Shown here: one piece after another, positions 1-8,811 of the stretch
Numbering within the stretch: the stretch's first letter is position 1
Layout of the letters: each line of letters begins with the position of its first letter
From: an uncultured Clostridia bacterium
GTDB taxonomy: Bacteria > Bacillota > Clostridia > Lachnospirales > Lachnospiraceae
Length of the DNA: 64,000 nt
Assembly: GCA_947303805.1 (NCBI GenBank)
Contig: CAMYZE010000002.1
Span: 186,001 to 250,000, forward strand
Direction of reading: 5' to 3'
The notes under the pieces: model-generated
Databases searched by the model: none
What the model was told of the DNA's origin: nothing
Seen by the model: only the letters and a program-made list of their open reading frames with translations
Program-made: the position numbers and the translations under genes

Positions 1-123
1 TCCAATAAACCAATTATTATTTGCAAGGTCTCTTCCAAGTGAAAACGGAAGTGATATGACTTCATTTTCACCTAAAACATTTACATATACATTATTTTCA
101 TCTAGACTAATTCCTAAAATCAT
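1..123 (-). CDS. DUF5716-like (Hsp70/actin-like) protein, N-terminal part only
   Basis: The first 41 codons of a minus-strand gene lie here and the rest is beyond the left edge. The start ATG overlaps the stop of the DUF5717 gene as ATGA, so the two are translationally coupled. The visible N-terminus reads MILGISLDENNVYVNV and later has an NNWFIG motif, resembling the first beta strands of actin/Hsp70-like ATPases. In Lachnospiraceae, DUF5716 proteins commonly sit next to DUF5717 proteins, which supports the name. Function is unknown, and the assignment rests on a short N-terminus plus context. Confidence 0.6.
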   Translation of the reverse strand, partial: MILGISLDENNVYVNVLGENEVISLPFSLGRDLANNNWFIG

Positions 124-2900
124 ATATTAAACAATTCCTTGGACATTTCCTGCTTTTCGACCATCTCCATAACAACTTTTTTCAATCCTTCTAAATTATC
201 TCTATCTAGGCAAACAATTGCATCGTTGATAAAATCGAATGTGCTTCTCATTTTCGAGTTCTTTGGATATTCGAATTCATAATTCTCATCATATGTAAGT
301 GTTCCTCTTGCAAGTATGCCAGCAGAAGCATCATTAGCATTTGTTATTTCGTAATTAATTACTTCATTTTTAAATACCGTAATCTTCTTAACATATATAT
401 TCATAAACACCTTGGAAAGATCCATGGATTTCTTCTCGTCAACACCACTAATTGATATAGTAACTCTTGGCACAAAATCCTTATCGGCATGGTACTCAAT
501 ATACTCTTTGTTCATAATATTATAAGGCATTCTCATGTGCTTATTTAAATTTTTGTAATAAGCAAATACATATTCGGTTTTAAGTAATCTTTCCATTGAT
601 TTTACAAGTATTCTTCTAAGGTCGTTGTTGGATAAAATTTTAAATGTAGAAATATATTTAGTAATTGCAAATAGAAAAATAATTGGCATCGTGTCAATAT
701 CATCATAGTGATTAGACAAATACTTGGTGAGCCTATCAAAATATATATCATCAGTCTCCTTTTCATCTAAGACATAATCTGTGGCTTTTTTATTAAGGTA
801 GGCTACTTCTAAATTATTGTCCTCATCACTATTAACATCATAACTCTCAATTATATGATCTATATGTTCTGTATTATCGCTTTCTAGCGAAATCATTAGT
901 AATTTTTTTGCTATAAAACTAGAGTCTAAGTTCAATTCGTTCATTGCGTCCATTATGAATAACATATTGTCAATTGAAAACTCATAATTGTTAGAAAGAA
1001 AATTTAAGAGTTTGATATCTTTGCATCCGTTTTTAACAAATTTGACTATGTCATTGAGCAATTTATACTTTGACTCTTCATTATTCATGTCTATGCACTT
1101 AGAAAATAGAGTTAGCAAATCGCTATCTTCCATCAAGTCTTGTCCATAAATCGAAACTTTGTCATACACATATTTATATTCATTACATTCAAGCATAATC
1201 TTCAGTATTTTTCTTTTATCAAAAATATCCATCTTGCCAAATACAAGTTTCTTGAGAAAAACTTTAGCTTCTTCCCCAATATCATTGCCAGCCATCAAGT
1301 GTCTAAAATAATAATCAATAATTTTCTTCTTAAACTTTTCCTTTATTACAAGGTTAATTTTAATTTTGTTCTCAAGGTCTCTAATTTCATCTACTTCGTA
1401 TTCTTTAGTAATATTTTCTTGTTCATTGAGTTTTATAATTTTAGTCATATCAATAATTTCTTTCTGTGGGTAATTCTCAATGATATAAGTCTCTAGATCT
1501 TTTCTTTCAAACAGAATTTTTATTATTGAATCTTCAGAATAAAATCTGTTACCATAAACATCTTCATATAAAATTATTCTAGATCCAAAAAATATAGGAA
1601 CATATGCTATGCTATTAAATACATCATACTTTGTTTCTTTTTCAGTTTCAGCATACTTAATAATTATCTTTTTAATATTTGAATTATTAACTATAACTTT
1701 ATGATTTCTAAGTAGATATAATATATTGTTGCAATTATTTTCATTGATAATGTTTTTGCTCAAAACTTTGTTATATATTTTGATAAGTGATTCTGTAATT
1801 CTATTTTGATATATTCTTGATATAGCATATTCTAATATTTCATTGCTATACATTTTATATACATCTTCGTTTTCATCAAATGCTGCAATTATATTTTCAT
1901 ATAGTTTTGTTTTGTCATCAAAAGAATAACTCTTATCGTCAAAATAGTATCTATAGATATATAATGGCAACTTGTAGATGTAATCATCTGGTATAGACAA
2001 TAAAAACTTATCATAGATTCCATTGATATTTGAACCCTTCTCTATTATCTTTAGATAAATCCTAAACGACACCTCATCTATAGCATTATTTCGTACACAC
2101 ATCGATGCAAGTACAGTTAGAAGCTCCCTGTCTCTTATAGAATCAACTAAAGAGCATGCCTCAATGGAAATTTCACTCTTTATCTGTTCTTCTTCATATA
2201 TATTGCTGTTAATTGATAAAGCTTTATTCAGCCTACTATCTTGGCTAATATTACTAATATCTATATTATCGAGTGTTTCATCAACATATCTTCTAACTAT
2301 CTCATTATCTACATTAACAAACAATTTTGACACATCTATTTCAAAAGCTTTAAAAAACTCGATTATTGCTATATTAATATTACTACCCTTTATAAGTCCT
2401 TCATACAAGCTCATAGTAAACTCATCTTGCATAAATTGAGCCTTTGTAAATAATTCATTTGTGAATATTGAGCACGCAAACGAAAAATCAGCACATATCA
2501 AATCATAATAATCAGTTATCGAATTTAAACCTGATATAGCTCGACATATATTATTTGCAATAATTTTGTATTCAAAATCGACATCTTCAGTGCCAACATT
2601 GGTAATAATGGATATCTTACCTTTTATAATATCCCCGTCATTTAAATCTGTGGTATTTATAGTAAATGTCAAATCTACCTGCTTATCTTTAATAATTGGA
2701 TTCTTAATTATAACCCTATTATTGTCAGAATAGCAGTTTCCATCCATCAAAAGTTCCCTGACATTAGATATTGTGATATGATCTTCGTATTTTTTGTCTT
2801 TTTCCAATTCAAAAGTTATTGATTTCACACGACATGTCAGTGAATTATCAATTTTAATACATGTGCCATTAGAAAGTGACACAACCCTATTATATTGCAT
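120..2900 (-). CDS. DUF5717 family protein
   Basis: A 926-residue cytoplasmic protein with no signal peptide or clear membrane segment. It begins with a beta-rich section (roughly 1-120) and continues as a long helical, repeat-like body rich in Asp, Glu, Lys and Ile. It resembles the DUF5717 family of Lachnospiraceae, usually paired with the DUF5716 ATPase-like protein, as here through an ATGA overlap. No catalytic motif is visible. The ATG is only about 8 nt from a consensus -10 box and has no Shine-Dalgarno (SD) sequence, so the mRNA may be nearly leaderless. Role is unknown; a chaperone or scaffold partner of the neighbouring ATPase is only a guess. Confidence 0.65.
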   Translation of the reverse strand: MQYNRVVSLSNGTCIKIDNSLTCRVKSITFELEKDKKYEDHITISNVRELLMDGNCYSDNNRVIIKNPIIKDKQVDLTFTINTTDLNDGDIIKGKISIITNVGTEDVDFEYKIIANNICRAISGLNSITDYYDLICADFSFACSIFTNELFTKAQFMQDEFTMSLYEGLIKGSNINIAIIEFFKAFEIDVSKLFVNVDNEIVRRYVDETLDNIDISNISQDSRLNKALSINSNIYEEEQIKSEISIEACSLVDSIRDRELLTVLASMCVRNNAIDEVSFRIYLKIIEKGSNINGIYDKFLLSIPDDYIYKLPLYIYRYYFDDKSYSFDDKTKLYENIIAAFDENEDVYKMYSNEILEYAISRIYQNRITESLIKIYNKVLSKNIINENNCNNILYLLRNHKVIVNNSNIKKIIIKYAETEKETKYDVFNSIAYVPIFFGSRIILYEDVYGNRFYSEDSIIKILFERKDLETYIIENYPQKEIIDMTKIIKLNEQENITKEYEVDEIRDLENKIKINLVIKEKFKKKIIDYYFRHLMAGNDIGEEAKVFLKKLVFGKMDIFDKRKILKIMLECNEYKYVYDKVSIYGQDLMEDSDLLTLFSKCIDMNNEESKYKLLNDIVKFVKNGCKDIKLLNFLSNNYEFSIDNMLFIMDAMNELNLDSSFIAKKLLMISLESDNTEHIDHIIESYDVNSDEDNNLEVAYLNKKATDYVLDEKETDDIYFDRLTKYLSNHYDDIDTMPIIFLFAITKYISTFKILSNNDLRRILVKSMERLLKTEYVFAYYKNLNKHMRMPYNIMNKEYIEYHADKDFVPRVTISISGVDEKKSMDLSKVFMNIYVKKITVFKNEVINYEITNANDASAGILARGTLTYDENYEFEYPKNSKMRSTFDFINDAIVCLDRDNLEGLKKVVMEMVEKQEMSKELFNI

Positions 2901-2979
2901 AACAACTAATTATATCTAAATAAAGCACATTTTTCAAGTATTGAAAAAATACACGATTTATACTATAATATGCGAAATG
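2898..2979. promoter_or_regulatory. Back-to-back divergent sigma-A promoters with near-leaderless starts
   Basis: Minus strand: TTGAAA (2937-2932), 17 bp, TATAAT (2914-2909), then ATG of the DUF5717 gene at 2900. Plus strand: TTGAAA (2941-2946), 17 bp, TATAAT (2964-2969), then ATG of the DUF4364 gene at 2977. The two -35 boxes form the inverted repeat TTTCAA-GTA-TTGAAA, separated by 3 bp. Predicted +1 positions fall 0-3 nt before both ATGs and neither start has an SD sequence. Confidence 0.75.
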
Positions 2980-3489
2980 TCTACTTATAACCCAAAAAAT
3001 GAAATAAAACTGATGATCTTATATATGCTCAAAAATGTCAGTTTTTCCCTAAACCACGAAAATTTGAGTAATTTTTTTCTTGATAAATATACGACATTTA
3101 TCATTTTTCAGGACATTTTATCAGATTTAGTTGAAACTAAGCTCATTGATGAGTATAAAACTAAAACTTCAGTCTTCTACAAAGCAACAATTGATGGTTC
3201 TGAGGCTCTCGACACATTTATAAACGACATATCCCCCGAGCACAAAAAGGAGTTGGATAACTACATAAAAGAAAACAAATTCAAGCTAAAAGAAGAGTCT
3301 ATGATTAGTGCTAATTACACTGATAATAAAGACAATTTCAAAATTACACTTGAAATTAACGAAAATAAGGATGAGACTTTTAAACTAGAAATAGATGTAC
3401 CCACCGCTGATGCAGCCATAACTATGTGCGAGAACTGGAAAGAAAAAGCAAAATCTATCTACACTTACATAATAAAACAGCTATTGTAG
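2977..3489 (+). CDS. DUF4364 family protein
   Basis: A 170-residue protein matching the DUF4364 family (about 170 aa, Clostridia). The N-terminal half looks like a winged helix, with the conserved KLMILYMLKNV-type opening followed by a turn and a beta wing. The frame is open back to a TTG at 2941, but that TTG lies in the -35 box. The ATG at 2977 fits the family start and sits about 1 nt from the predicted +1. Divergent from DUF5717 through a shared promoter region. A DNA-binding role is inferred from the fold only. Confidence 0.75.
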   Translation: MSTYNPKNEIKLMILYMLKNVSFSLNHENLSNFFLDKYTTFIIFQDILSDLVETKLIDEYKTKTSVFYKATIDGSEALDTFINDISPEHKKELDNYIKENKFKLKEESMISANYTDNKDNFKITLEINENKDETFKLEIDVPTADAAITMCENWKEKAKSIYTYIIKQLL

Positions 3490-3531
3490 TCATATTTTTT
3501 CATTTTTTTTCTATTTTTTTCTAAAAAATAC

Positions 3532-3596
3532 TTGAATATTATTTTTATATATGTTATTATAGAGAAACTAAATTTAATAATTTATAACTAAGAGGG
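3532..3596 (+). promoter_or_regulatory. Promoter and ribosome binding site of the 3605 gene
   Basis: TTGAAT (3532-3537), 17 bp, TATTAT (3555-3560) with a TGT extension just upstream (extended -10). The SD AGAGGG (3591-3596) lies 8 nt before the ATG at 3605. It gives a conventional leader of about 38 nt, in contrast to the neighbouring near-leaderless starts. Confidence 0.65.
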
Positions 3597-3604
3597 CATG
3601 TTAT

Positions 3605-3970
3605 ATGTATAAATGGGTTAAAGGTAACTCTTTTAATAAGATTGCAACCATTTATGCTGGCAATATCACTTTAAACGTTCCTTGTATTAATCTTTTTGAA
3701 GGTGCAAAATGGTGTGTAGTTGGCATAGATTATGACAATAAAAAAGTAGGTATTAAAGTCGTAAGCAAAGATGATTTAGATAAGAAAACTTTTCCTGAAG
3801 ATGCAATGAACAAAGTATCCATTGGAAAATCGTTTATAAGAATTTGTAACAAATCAATAATAAAAGAAATTGCAAAAGCTACAAAAAAAAGAGCTGAAGG
3901 CGAAAAATTCGGAGTAAGTTATAATTCAAAAGAAAAACTTTTAGAAATAGATTTAAACTCACCATTATAA
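3605..3970 (+). CDS. Conserved hypothetical small protein
   Basis: A 121-residue soluble protein with no signal peptide, membrane segment or Cys-rich motif. It is beta-rich at the N-terminus (MYKWVKGNSFNKIATIYAGN) and Lys-rich near the C-terminus. It has its own extended -10 promoter and a good SD, and ends at a strong terminator shared with convergent glnN. I do not recognise the family. The short beta-strand start followed by a basic helix could suit nucleic-acid binding, but nothing in the sequence proves it. Confidence 0.6.
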   Translation: MYKWVKGNSFNKIATIYAGNITLNVPCINLFEGAKWCVVGIDYDNKKVGIKVVSKDDLDKKTFPEDAMNKVSIGKSFIRICNKSIIKEIAKATKKRAEGEKFGVSYNSKEKLLEIDLNSPL

Positions 3971-3983
3971 TATTTTCTTTTCA

Positions 3984-4014
3984 AAAAAATAGGTCCATTT
4001 GGACCTATTATTTT
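3984..4014. terminator. Bidirectional intrinsic terminator
   Basis: A perfect 9-bp stem AATAGGTCC/GGACCTATT (3988-3996 with 4001-4009) and a 4-nt loop, flanked by an A run on the left and a T-rich run on the right. It can serve both the convergent 3605 gene and glnN. Confidence 0.85.
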
Positions 4015-6121
4015 ATATTTCAGTGAATAAATCTCCATAACTTGGCATTGGCCACATCTCTCTATCAACAATCATTTCAAGTTTATCAACATACTCTCTT
4101 AATTTATCCATACAAGGAACGACCTCATCTTTGTAAGAGTTAGCTTTGTCTTCTAATTTTAAAATTAAATGTGCTTTTTTGACATTCTTATCAAGCAGGT
4201 CAACATAATTCTTAAGATTCCTAATGTTTTCAAGCATGTCATCAAGTAATTCCTTCTGAACAGAACTATCTAAATTCTTATCTACTTCCCTTATTGAATT
4301 GATTGAATTTGATAATCTAGTTGTATAGTGAATGCTTACTGGCAATACCATCTTTTTGGCTAAATCAATAAGTGTCAATGCCTCTATATTTGTAATATTG
4401 ACGTAATTTTCTAAAGATACTTCATATCTACATTTTAATTCATTTTCATTTAAGATATTAAAACTAGTAAATAATTCTACAACTGCTTTATCTATAAATG
4501 CTGGAATCGCATCCACGATGCTCTTCACACCACTAAGGCCTCTCTTCTTAGCTTCACTTTCCCAATCCTTAGAGTATCCATCTCCACTAAATATAACTTT
4601 TTTATGTTCTTTGAAGTTGCTTTGAATAAGTTTTCTCACATCTTCTTCAAAACTCTTTGATTTTGAGAGTTTATCAGTAGCTTTTTTAAACTCGGAAGCA
4701 ACAATTGTATTTATAACAGTTATAGGCATGGCGCAAGAATCATTAGATCCTACCATTCTAAACTCAAACTTATTTCCAGTAAAAGCAAATGGAGAAGTCC
4801 TATTTCTATCTGTGACATCTAGCCACAATTCTGGCAAGGTATTAATCTGTTTGTTAATTTTTCCACCTTGTTTTGAGTCAGTTGCATATCCATATTTCAC
4901 AAAATTATCAACAACATCATTTAACTGTTCTCCTATGAAACAAGATATAATAGGTGGTGGTGCTTCGCTTGCACCTAATCTTTGTTCTTTGCCAGGAGTT
5001 GCACATGATGCCCGTAAAAGTAATGCATATTTATCTACAGCAGCAACAATACATGATAACACTAGCATAAACTGCAGATTCTCGTGTGGTGTAATACCTG
5101 GATTAAGTAAATTTATTCCTTTATCTGTAACTAGCGACCAATTGTTATGTTTTCCTGAACCATTAACCCACTTAAATGGTTTCTCATGTAAAAGACATAC
5201 CATGTCGTGTTTTTCAGCTACTCTCTTTAATATTTCCATAACAAGTTGATTGTGATCACAAGATATATTTGCCTCTTCATAGTTACAAGCGAGCTCGTGT
5301 TGCCTTGGCGCTACTTCGTTGTGCTGTGTCTTTGCAGGAACACCAAGAAGCCATAGTTCCTCATTGACTTCTTTCATAAACTTAAGTACTCTAGCCTTTA
5401 TAGACCCATAATAATGATCATCAAGTTCCTGTCCCTTGGCTGACTTAGCACCAACCAAAGTTCTTCCACAATACACCAAGTCCTTTCTCTGTAAAAATTT
5501 GTCCTTGTCAACTAAAAAATACTCTTGTTCAACTCCGAGCATAGAATACACTTTTTTTGCAGACTTTTTAAAAAGTTTCAGCAACTTTAAAGATTCATTG
5601 TTTATTACTTGCATACTTCTTAAGAGCGGAGTCTTATTATCAAGTGCTTCTCCACCATAAGAAATAAAAGCAGTAGGAATACAAAGTGTTACACAATCAT
5701 CAATTTTAATCAAGAAAGCTGGGCTCGTACAATCCCATATGGTATATCCTCTAGCTTCAAAAGTAGCTCTAAGATTTCCAGTAGGGAACGATGACGCATC
5801 AGTCTCACCCTTTATAAGTTCCTTGCCACTAAACTCAAGAATAGGTTTCTTACCTTGTTCAGTTCTCAAAAAAGAGTTTTGTTTTTCTGCAGTGCTATCA
5901 TTAAGTGGTTCAAACCAATGCGTATAATGCGTTGCTCCATTTTCAATTGCCCAATTCATTATCCCATTAGCAACATATTTTGATAAAGAAGAATCGAGTT
6001 CAACGCCATCTCTTATGGTTTTTTTTAATTTTTCATACACATTTTTTGGCAAATACTTTTTCATCATAGTATCATTGAATACATTTTTGCCAAAATCCCT
6101 ATTCAATTTAAACTCACTCAT
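4013..6121 (-). CDS. glnN: Glutamine synthetase type III
   Basis: A 702-residue glutamine synthetase of the GSIII class, which makes glutamine from glutamate, ammonia and ATP. The length (about 700, against about 450 for GSI) and motifs such as GVEQEYFLVD and HNEVAPRQHELA mark GSIII, including metal and glutamate binding residues. The frame is open six codons further upstream to a TTG at 6139, but AGGAGA at about 6132 lies 6 nt before the ATG at 6121, so that start is preferred. It follows rnfB by 29 nt and may be the last gene of the rnf string. The terminator at 3984-4014 follows. Confidence 0.95.
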   Translation of the reverse strand: MSEFKLNRDFGKNVFNDTMMKKYLPKNVYEKLKKTIRDGVELDSSLSKYVANGIMNWAIENGATHYTHWFEPLNDSTAEKQNSFLRTEQGKKPILEFSGKELIKGETDASSFPTGNLRATFEARGYTIWDCTSPAFLIKIDDCVTLCIPTAFISYGGEALDNKTPLLRSMQVINNESLKLLKLFKKSAKKVYSMLGVEQEYFLVDKDKFLQRKDLVYCGRTLVGAKSAKGQELDDHYYGSIKARVLKFMKEVNEELWLLGVPAKTQHNEVAPRQHELACNYEEANISCDHNQLVMEILKRVAEKHDMVCLLHEKPFKWVNGSGKHNNWSLVTDKGINLLNPGITPHENLQFMLVLSCIVAAVDKYALLLRASCATPGKEQRLGASEAPPPIISCFIGEQLNDVVDNFVKYGYATDSKQGGKINKQINTLPELWLDVTDRNRTSPFAFTGNKFEFRMVGSNDSCAMPITVINTIVASEFKKATDKLSKSKSFEEDVRKLIQSNFKEHKKVIFSGDGYSKDWESEAKKRGLSGVKSIVDAIPAFIDKAVVELFTSFNILNENELKCRYEVSLENYVNITNIEALTLIDLAKKMVLPVSIHYTTRLSNSINSIREVDKNLDSSVQKELLDDMLENIRNLKNYVDLLDKNVKKAHLILKLEDKANSYKDEVVPCMDKLREYVDKLEMIVDREMWPMPSYGDLFTEI

Positions 6122-6150
6122 ATTATCTCCTAAATCCAAGTTTTTATAAA

Positions 6151-6936
6151 CTAACTAATACATTTTCTTGGACACTTCGTAGCACAATCACCGCAATCAT
6201 CACACTTGTCAAAATTCATTATCGCTAAATTGCCCACCACATTAATCGCATCTTTTTTACATGTCTTTTCACACATTCCGCACGCTATACACGACACCTT
6301 ACATGCATCCATTGCCATTTTACCCTTATCTCTATTTGAACATACCACTTTATGTTCTTTTTTATATAGTACCAATCCAATAACTTTCATCGGACAAGCT
6401 TTTATACAAGCTTTACATGCTACACATTTTTCTTCATCAACTTTTGCAACACCATCTATAATGTGTATTGCATCAAACTTACATGCTTCCACACAAGTAC
6501 CATATCCTAGACAGGCATAGCTGCACTTCTTTTCACCTGCATTTGGAAGCGAAGCAGCTAACCTACAGTCTTTAGTACCATTATATTCATAAACCTTATT
6601 GGCATTTACACAGGTTCCGTCGCAATGCACAAAAGCTACCATCTTAACTGATTCATCTGCAACCACACCCATAATTTCACTAATTTTAGCTGCTACATTT
6701 GCTCCTCCAACAGGGCATTGATTTACTGCAGCTTCCCCTTTTGCTATTGCTTCAGCAAGTGCGTCACAGCCTGCATAACCACATCCACCACAATTATTTC
6801 CTGGCAAACACTCTCTAACTTTCGCAACTTTTTCATCTACTTTAACTTTAAATATTTCAGATGAAACACCAAGGAAAATACCAATTATAAGAGCTATTAT
6901 TGAAATTAACGCTACTGAAAAAATTATAATTTGCAT
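6151..6936 (-). CDS. rnfB: Rnf electron transport complex subunit B (iron-sulfur)
   Basis: A 261-residue subunit of the membrane Rnf complex, which couples ferredoxin oxidation by NAD+ to ion export. One N-terminal membrane anchor (about 1-25) is followed by the RnfB Fe-S motif CLPGNNCGGCGYAGC (about 43-57). Several ferredoxin-type Cys clusters follow (CVACKACIKACP, CIACGMCEKTC, CDDCGDCATKCP). These probably receive electrons from reduced ferredoxin and pass them on. It is the last subunit of the rnfCDGEAB set, 9 nt after rnfA. Confidence 0.96.
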   Translation of the reverse strand: MQIIIFSVALISIIALIIGIFLGVSSEIFKVKVDEKVAKVRECLPGNNCGGCGYAGCDALAEAIAKGEAAVNQCPVGGANVAAKISEIMGVVADESVKMVAFVHCDGTCVNANKVYEYNGTKDCRLAASLPNAGEKKCSYACLGYGTCVEACKFDAIHIIDGVAKVDEEKCVACKACIKACPMKVIGLVLYKKEHKVVCSNRDKGKMAMDACKVSCIACGMCEKTCKKDAINVVGNLAIMNFDKCDDCGDCATKCPRKCIS

Positions 6937-6945
6937 ATTTCCACC

Positions 6946-7539
6946 TTAACCTATATTTAAATTAGAAAAACCTGTAAATGCAATAGCCATGAGACAAGCA
7001 ATTATCAATACAATAGGTTTTCCTTTAAAACTTTCTGGTATGTCGTTTCCTTCGAGTTTTTCTCTTATGCTTGCTAATAAAACTATTGCTATACAAAATC
7101 CAACACTTGTCCCTAAAGCATATATCATTCCTTTTGGAAAATTTGAATAGTCTTGTGCAACAGTAAGTGCAACTCCGAGAACTGCACAATTAGTAGTTAT
7201 CAACGGAAGATATATTCCAAGAGCCTTATATAGCGAAGGTATAAATTTCTTTAGAAACATCTCCAAAAACTGCACAAGACAAGCAATCACTAATATAAAT
7301 GCAATAGTTTGTAAGTAAGTTAAATCCAAACCAAAAATCCCAGATTTTTCTAAAAACATTGTGTTGATTCCAAATGTCACTGCAGTTGCCATAAGTATTA
7401 CAAATATTACAGCTACTCCCATACCTTTTGCGGTATCAACTTTATTTGAAACTCCTAAGAAAGCACAAATTCCAAGGAATCTTGATAATACAACATTTGA
7501 TATAAGGGCTGCAGATACAATTATAACAATATATTCCAT
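6946..7539 (-). CDS. rnfA: Rnf complex subunit A (integral membrane)
   Basis: A 197-residue, six-helix membrane subunit homologous to RnfE and to NqrE/NqrD. It carries a conserved Cys in the LGICAFLGVSNK region (about 26) and another in TTNCAVLGVAL (about 117), positions known in this family to ligate an intramembrane iron-sulfur cluster together with RnfE. It lies 1 nt after rnfE and 9 nt before rnfB in the operon. Confidence 0.96.
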   Translation of the reverse strand: MEYIVIIVSAALISNVVLSRFLGICAFLGVSNKVDTAKGMGVAVIFVILMATAVTFGINTMFLEKSGIFGLDLTYLQTIAFILVIACLVQFLEMFLKKFIPSLYKALGIYLPLITTNCAVLGVALTVAQDYSNFPKGMIYALGTSVGFCIAIVLLASIREKLEGNDIPESFKGKPIVLIIACLMAIAFTGFSNLNIG

Positions 7540-7540
7540 A

Positions 7541-8230
7541 CTACTTGCTCTCCTCTACTGTTACTGCTTTTTTGTGTATAGTACAATGTAAACAGTCATT
7601 ATCGCATCCCTCTTTCTTGTTGCTAGCACTAGGAAGCCTAAGTTTATTTTGTATAGCGGTTAAGAATGCAAGTACAAGGAATGCTCCTGGTGGCAATACG
7701 AAAAGTGCTGCTCGAAAATCCTCTGGAACAAAAGTGTAACCATATACAGTGCCTGAACCTATGAGTTCCCTTATAGCACTAATTATAATAATTCCCAAAG
7801 TAAATCCAAGTCCCATTCCTATTCCATCTCCAATAGAATTAATAACATTGTTTTTACCTGCAAATGCCTCTGCTCTACCAAATATAATACAATTAACAAC
7901 TATAAGAGGAATATAAATACCAAGTGATTCATATAAAGCAGGAAAATATGCTTTAATTAAGAACTCAATAAGAGTTACAAATGAAGCAACTATAACAATG
8001 TATATTGGAATTCTAACTCTATCAGGAGTAATCTTTCTTACAAGCGATATAAGCGCATTTGAAGCAACTAGAACAGCAGTTGTTGATAAACCCATACCAA
8101 TAGCATTTGAAACACTTGTTGTTACTGCAAGTGTAGGACACATTCCTATCATCAAAACGAGAATAGGGTTTTCAGTAAATATGCCATTGAATATACATCC
8201 AAAGAATGATATTTTTTTTTCGTTTTCCAT
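7541..8230 (-). CDS. rnfE: Rnf complex subunit E (integral membrane)
   Basis: A 229-residue multi-helix membrane subunit paired with RnfA. The frame is open 31 codons further upstream inside rnfG. The start chosen is the ATG at 8230 (MENEKKISFFGCIF), 1 nt after the rnfG stop and preceded by a GGGGGAA SD. Conserved Cys residues occur in LMIGMCPTLAV and IVVNCIIFG. The C-terminal tail is cytoplasmic-looking and contains CDNDCLHC, a possible extra metal-binding tail beyond the usual core. Confidence 0.95.
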   Translation of the reverse strand: MENEKKISFFGCIFNGIFTENPILVLMIGMCPTLAVTTSVSNAIGMGLSTTAVLVASNALISLVRKITPDRVRIPIYIVIVASFVTLIEFLIKAYFPALYESLGIYIPLIVVNCIIFGRAEAFAGKNNVINSIGDGIGMGLGFTLGIIIISAIRELIGSGTVYGYTFVPEDFRAALFVLPPGAFLVLAFLTAIQNKLRLPSASNKKEGCDNDCLHCTIHKKAVTVEESK

Positions 8231-8231
8231 A

Positions 8232-8810
8232 TTATTTTCCCCCATCCATAGTTGTTGCTCTACCGGCAAACATACATGCAAGCGACATAGCCTGTTTAAA
8301 AGCTGAAGACGATACTGTTGCACCTGAAATAGTATCTACTTCTGAAATATCCTCAGTACTATGGCCTACCCAACTATCTAAAAACCAGCTTTCTGTAGTC
8401 TTCATACCAAGACCTGGCGTCTCAGAAGGTGTATTTGCATATCTAACACCTACAACTTTTCCATTTTTATCAAAACCAACAATTATATTAAGAGGTCCAC
8501 CAAAACCTTTTGAAGTACATTGTACTATATAACCTATAGTCTCACCAGATTCATTTTTACATCTTAATACTGGTTGTTCTCCATTAAGCGTTGCATCATA
8601 TCCTGCAGAAGCACCAACAACATCACTAGTTATATCTTCAGAAGAATAATATCCTGGGCAAACTTCGTTAAAAGCATTTATCTGTGCCTCTAAATTTGCT
8701 TTATCGATAGCTGCTTGCGTCCCCACTTTTGTCACAGATAAAACAGCAGCAAGCACCATTGAAATAATAAATAAAATAAGTGCATCTTTAACAATACTTC
8801 CTATTTTCAT
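8232..8810 (-). CDS. rnfG: Rnf complex subunit G (FMN-binding)
   Basis: A 192-residue subunit with one N-terminal membrane helix and an extracytoplasmic FMN-binding domain. The flavinylation motif SGAT (in VDTISGATVSSS, about 160-170) carries the Thr that receives FMN by phosphoester bond, a reaction catalysed by ApbE, encoded at 13402-14484. The start at 8810 is preferred over an upstream in-frame ATG because GGGAGG lies at proper distance from it and it follows the rnfD stop by 1 nt. Confidence 0.95.
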   Translation of the reverse strand: MKIGSIVKDALILFIISMVLAAVLSVTKVGTQAAIDKANLEAQINAFNEVCPGYYSSEDITSDVVGASAGYDATLNGEQPVLRCKNESGETIGYIVQCTSKGFGGPLNIIVGFDKNGKVVGVRYANTPSETPGLGMKTTESWFLDSWVGHSTEDISEVDTISGATVSSSAFKQAMSLACMFAGRATTMDGGK

Positions 8811-8811
8811 A

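Noticed and set aside
2941..2976. TTG start for the DUF4364 gene
   Set aside because: The TTG is the -35 box itself, and the extra 12 residues do not fit the family start.
4728..5249. 173-residue plus-strand protein inside glnN
   Set aside because: Antisense shadow of a well-conserved gene; no initiation signals.
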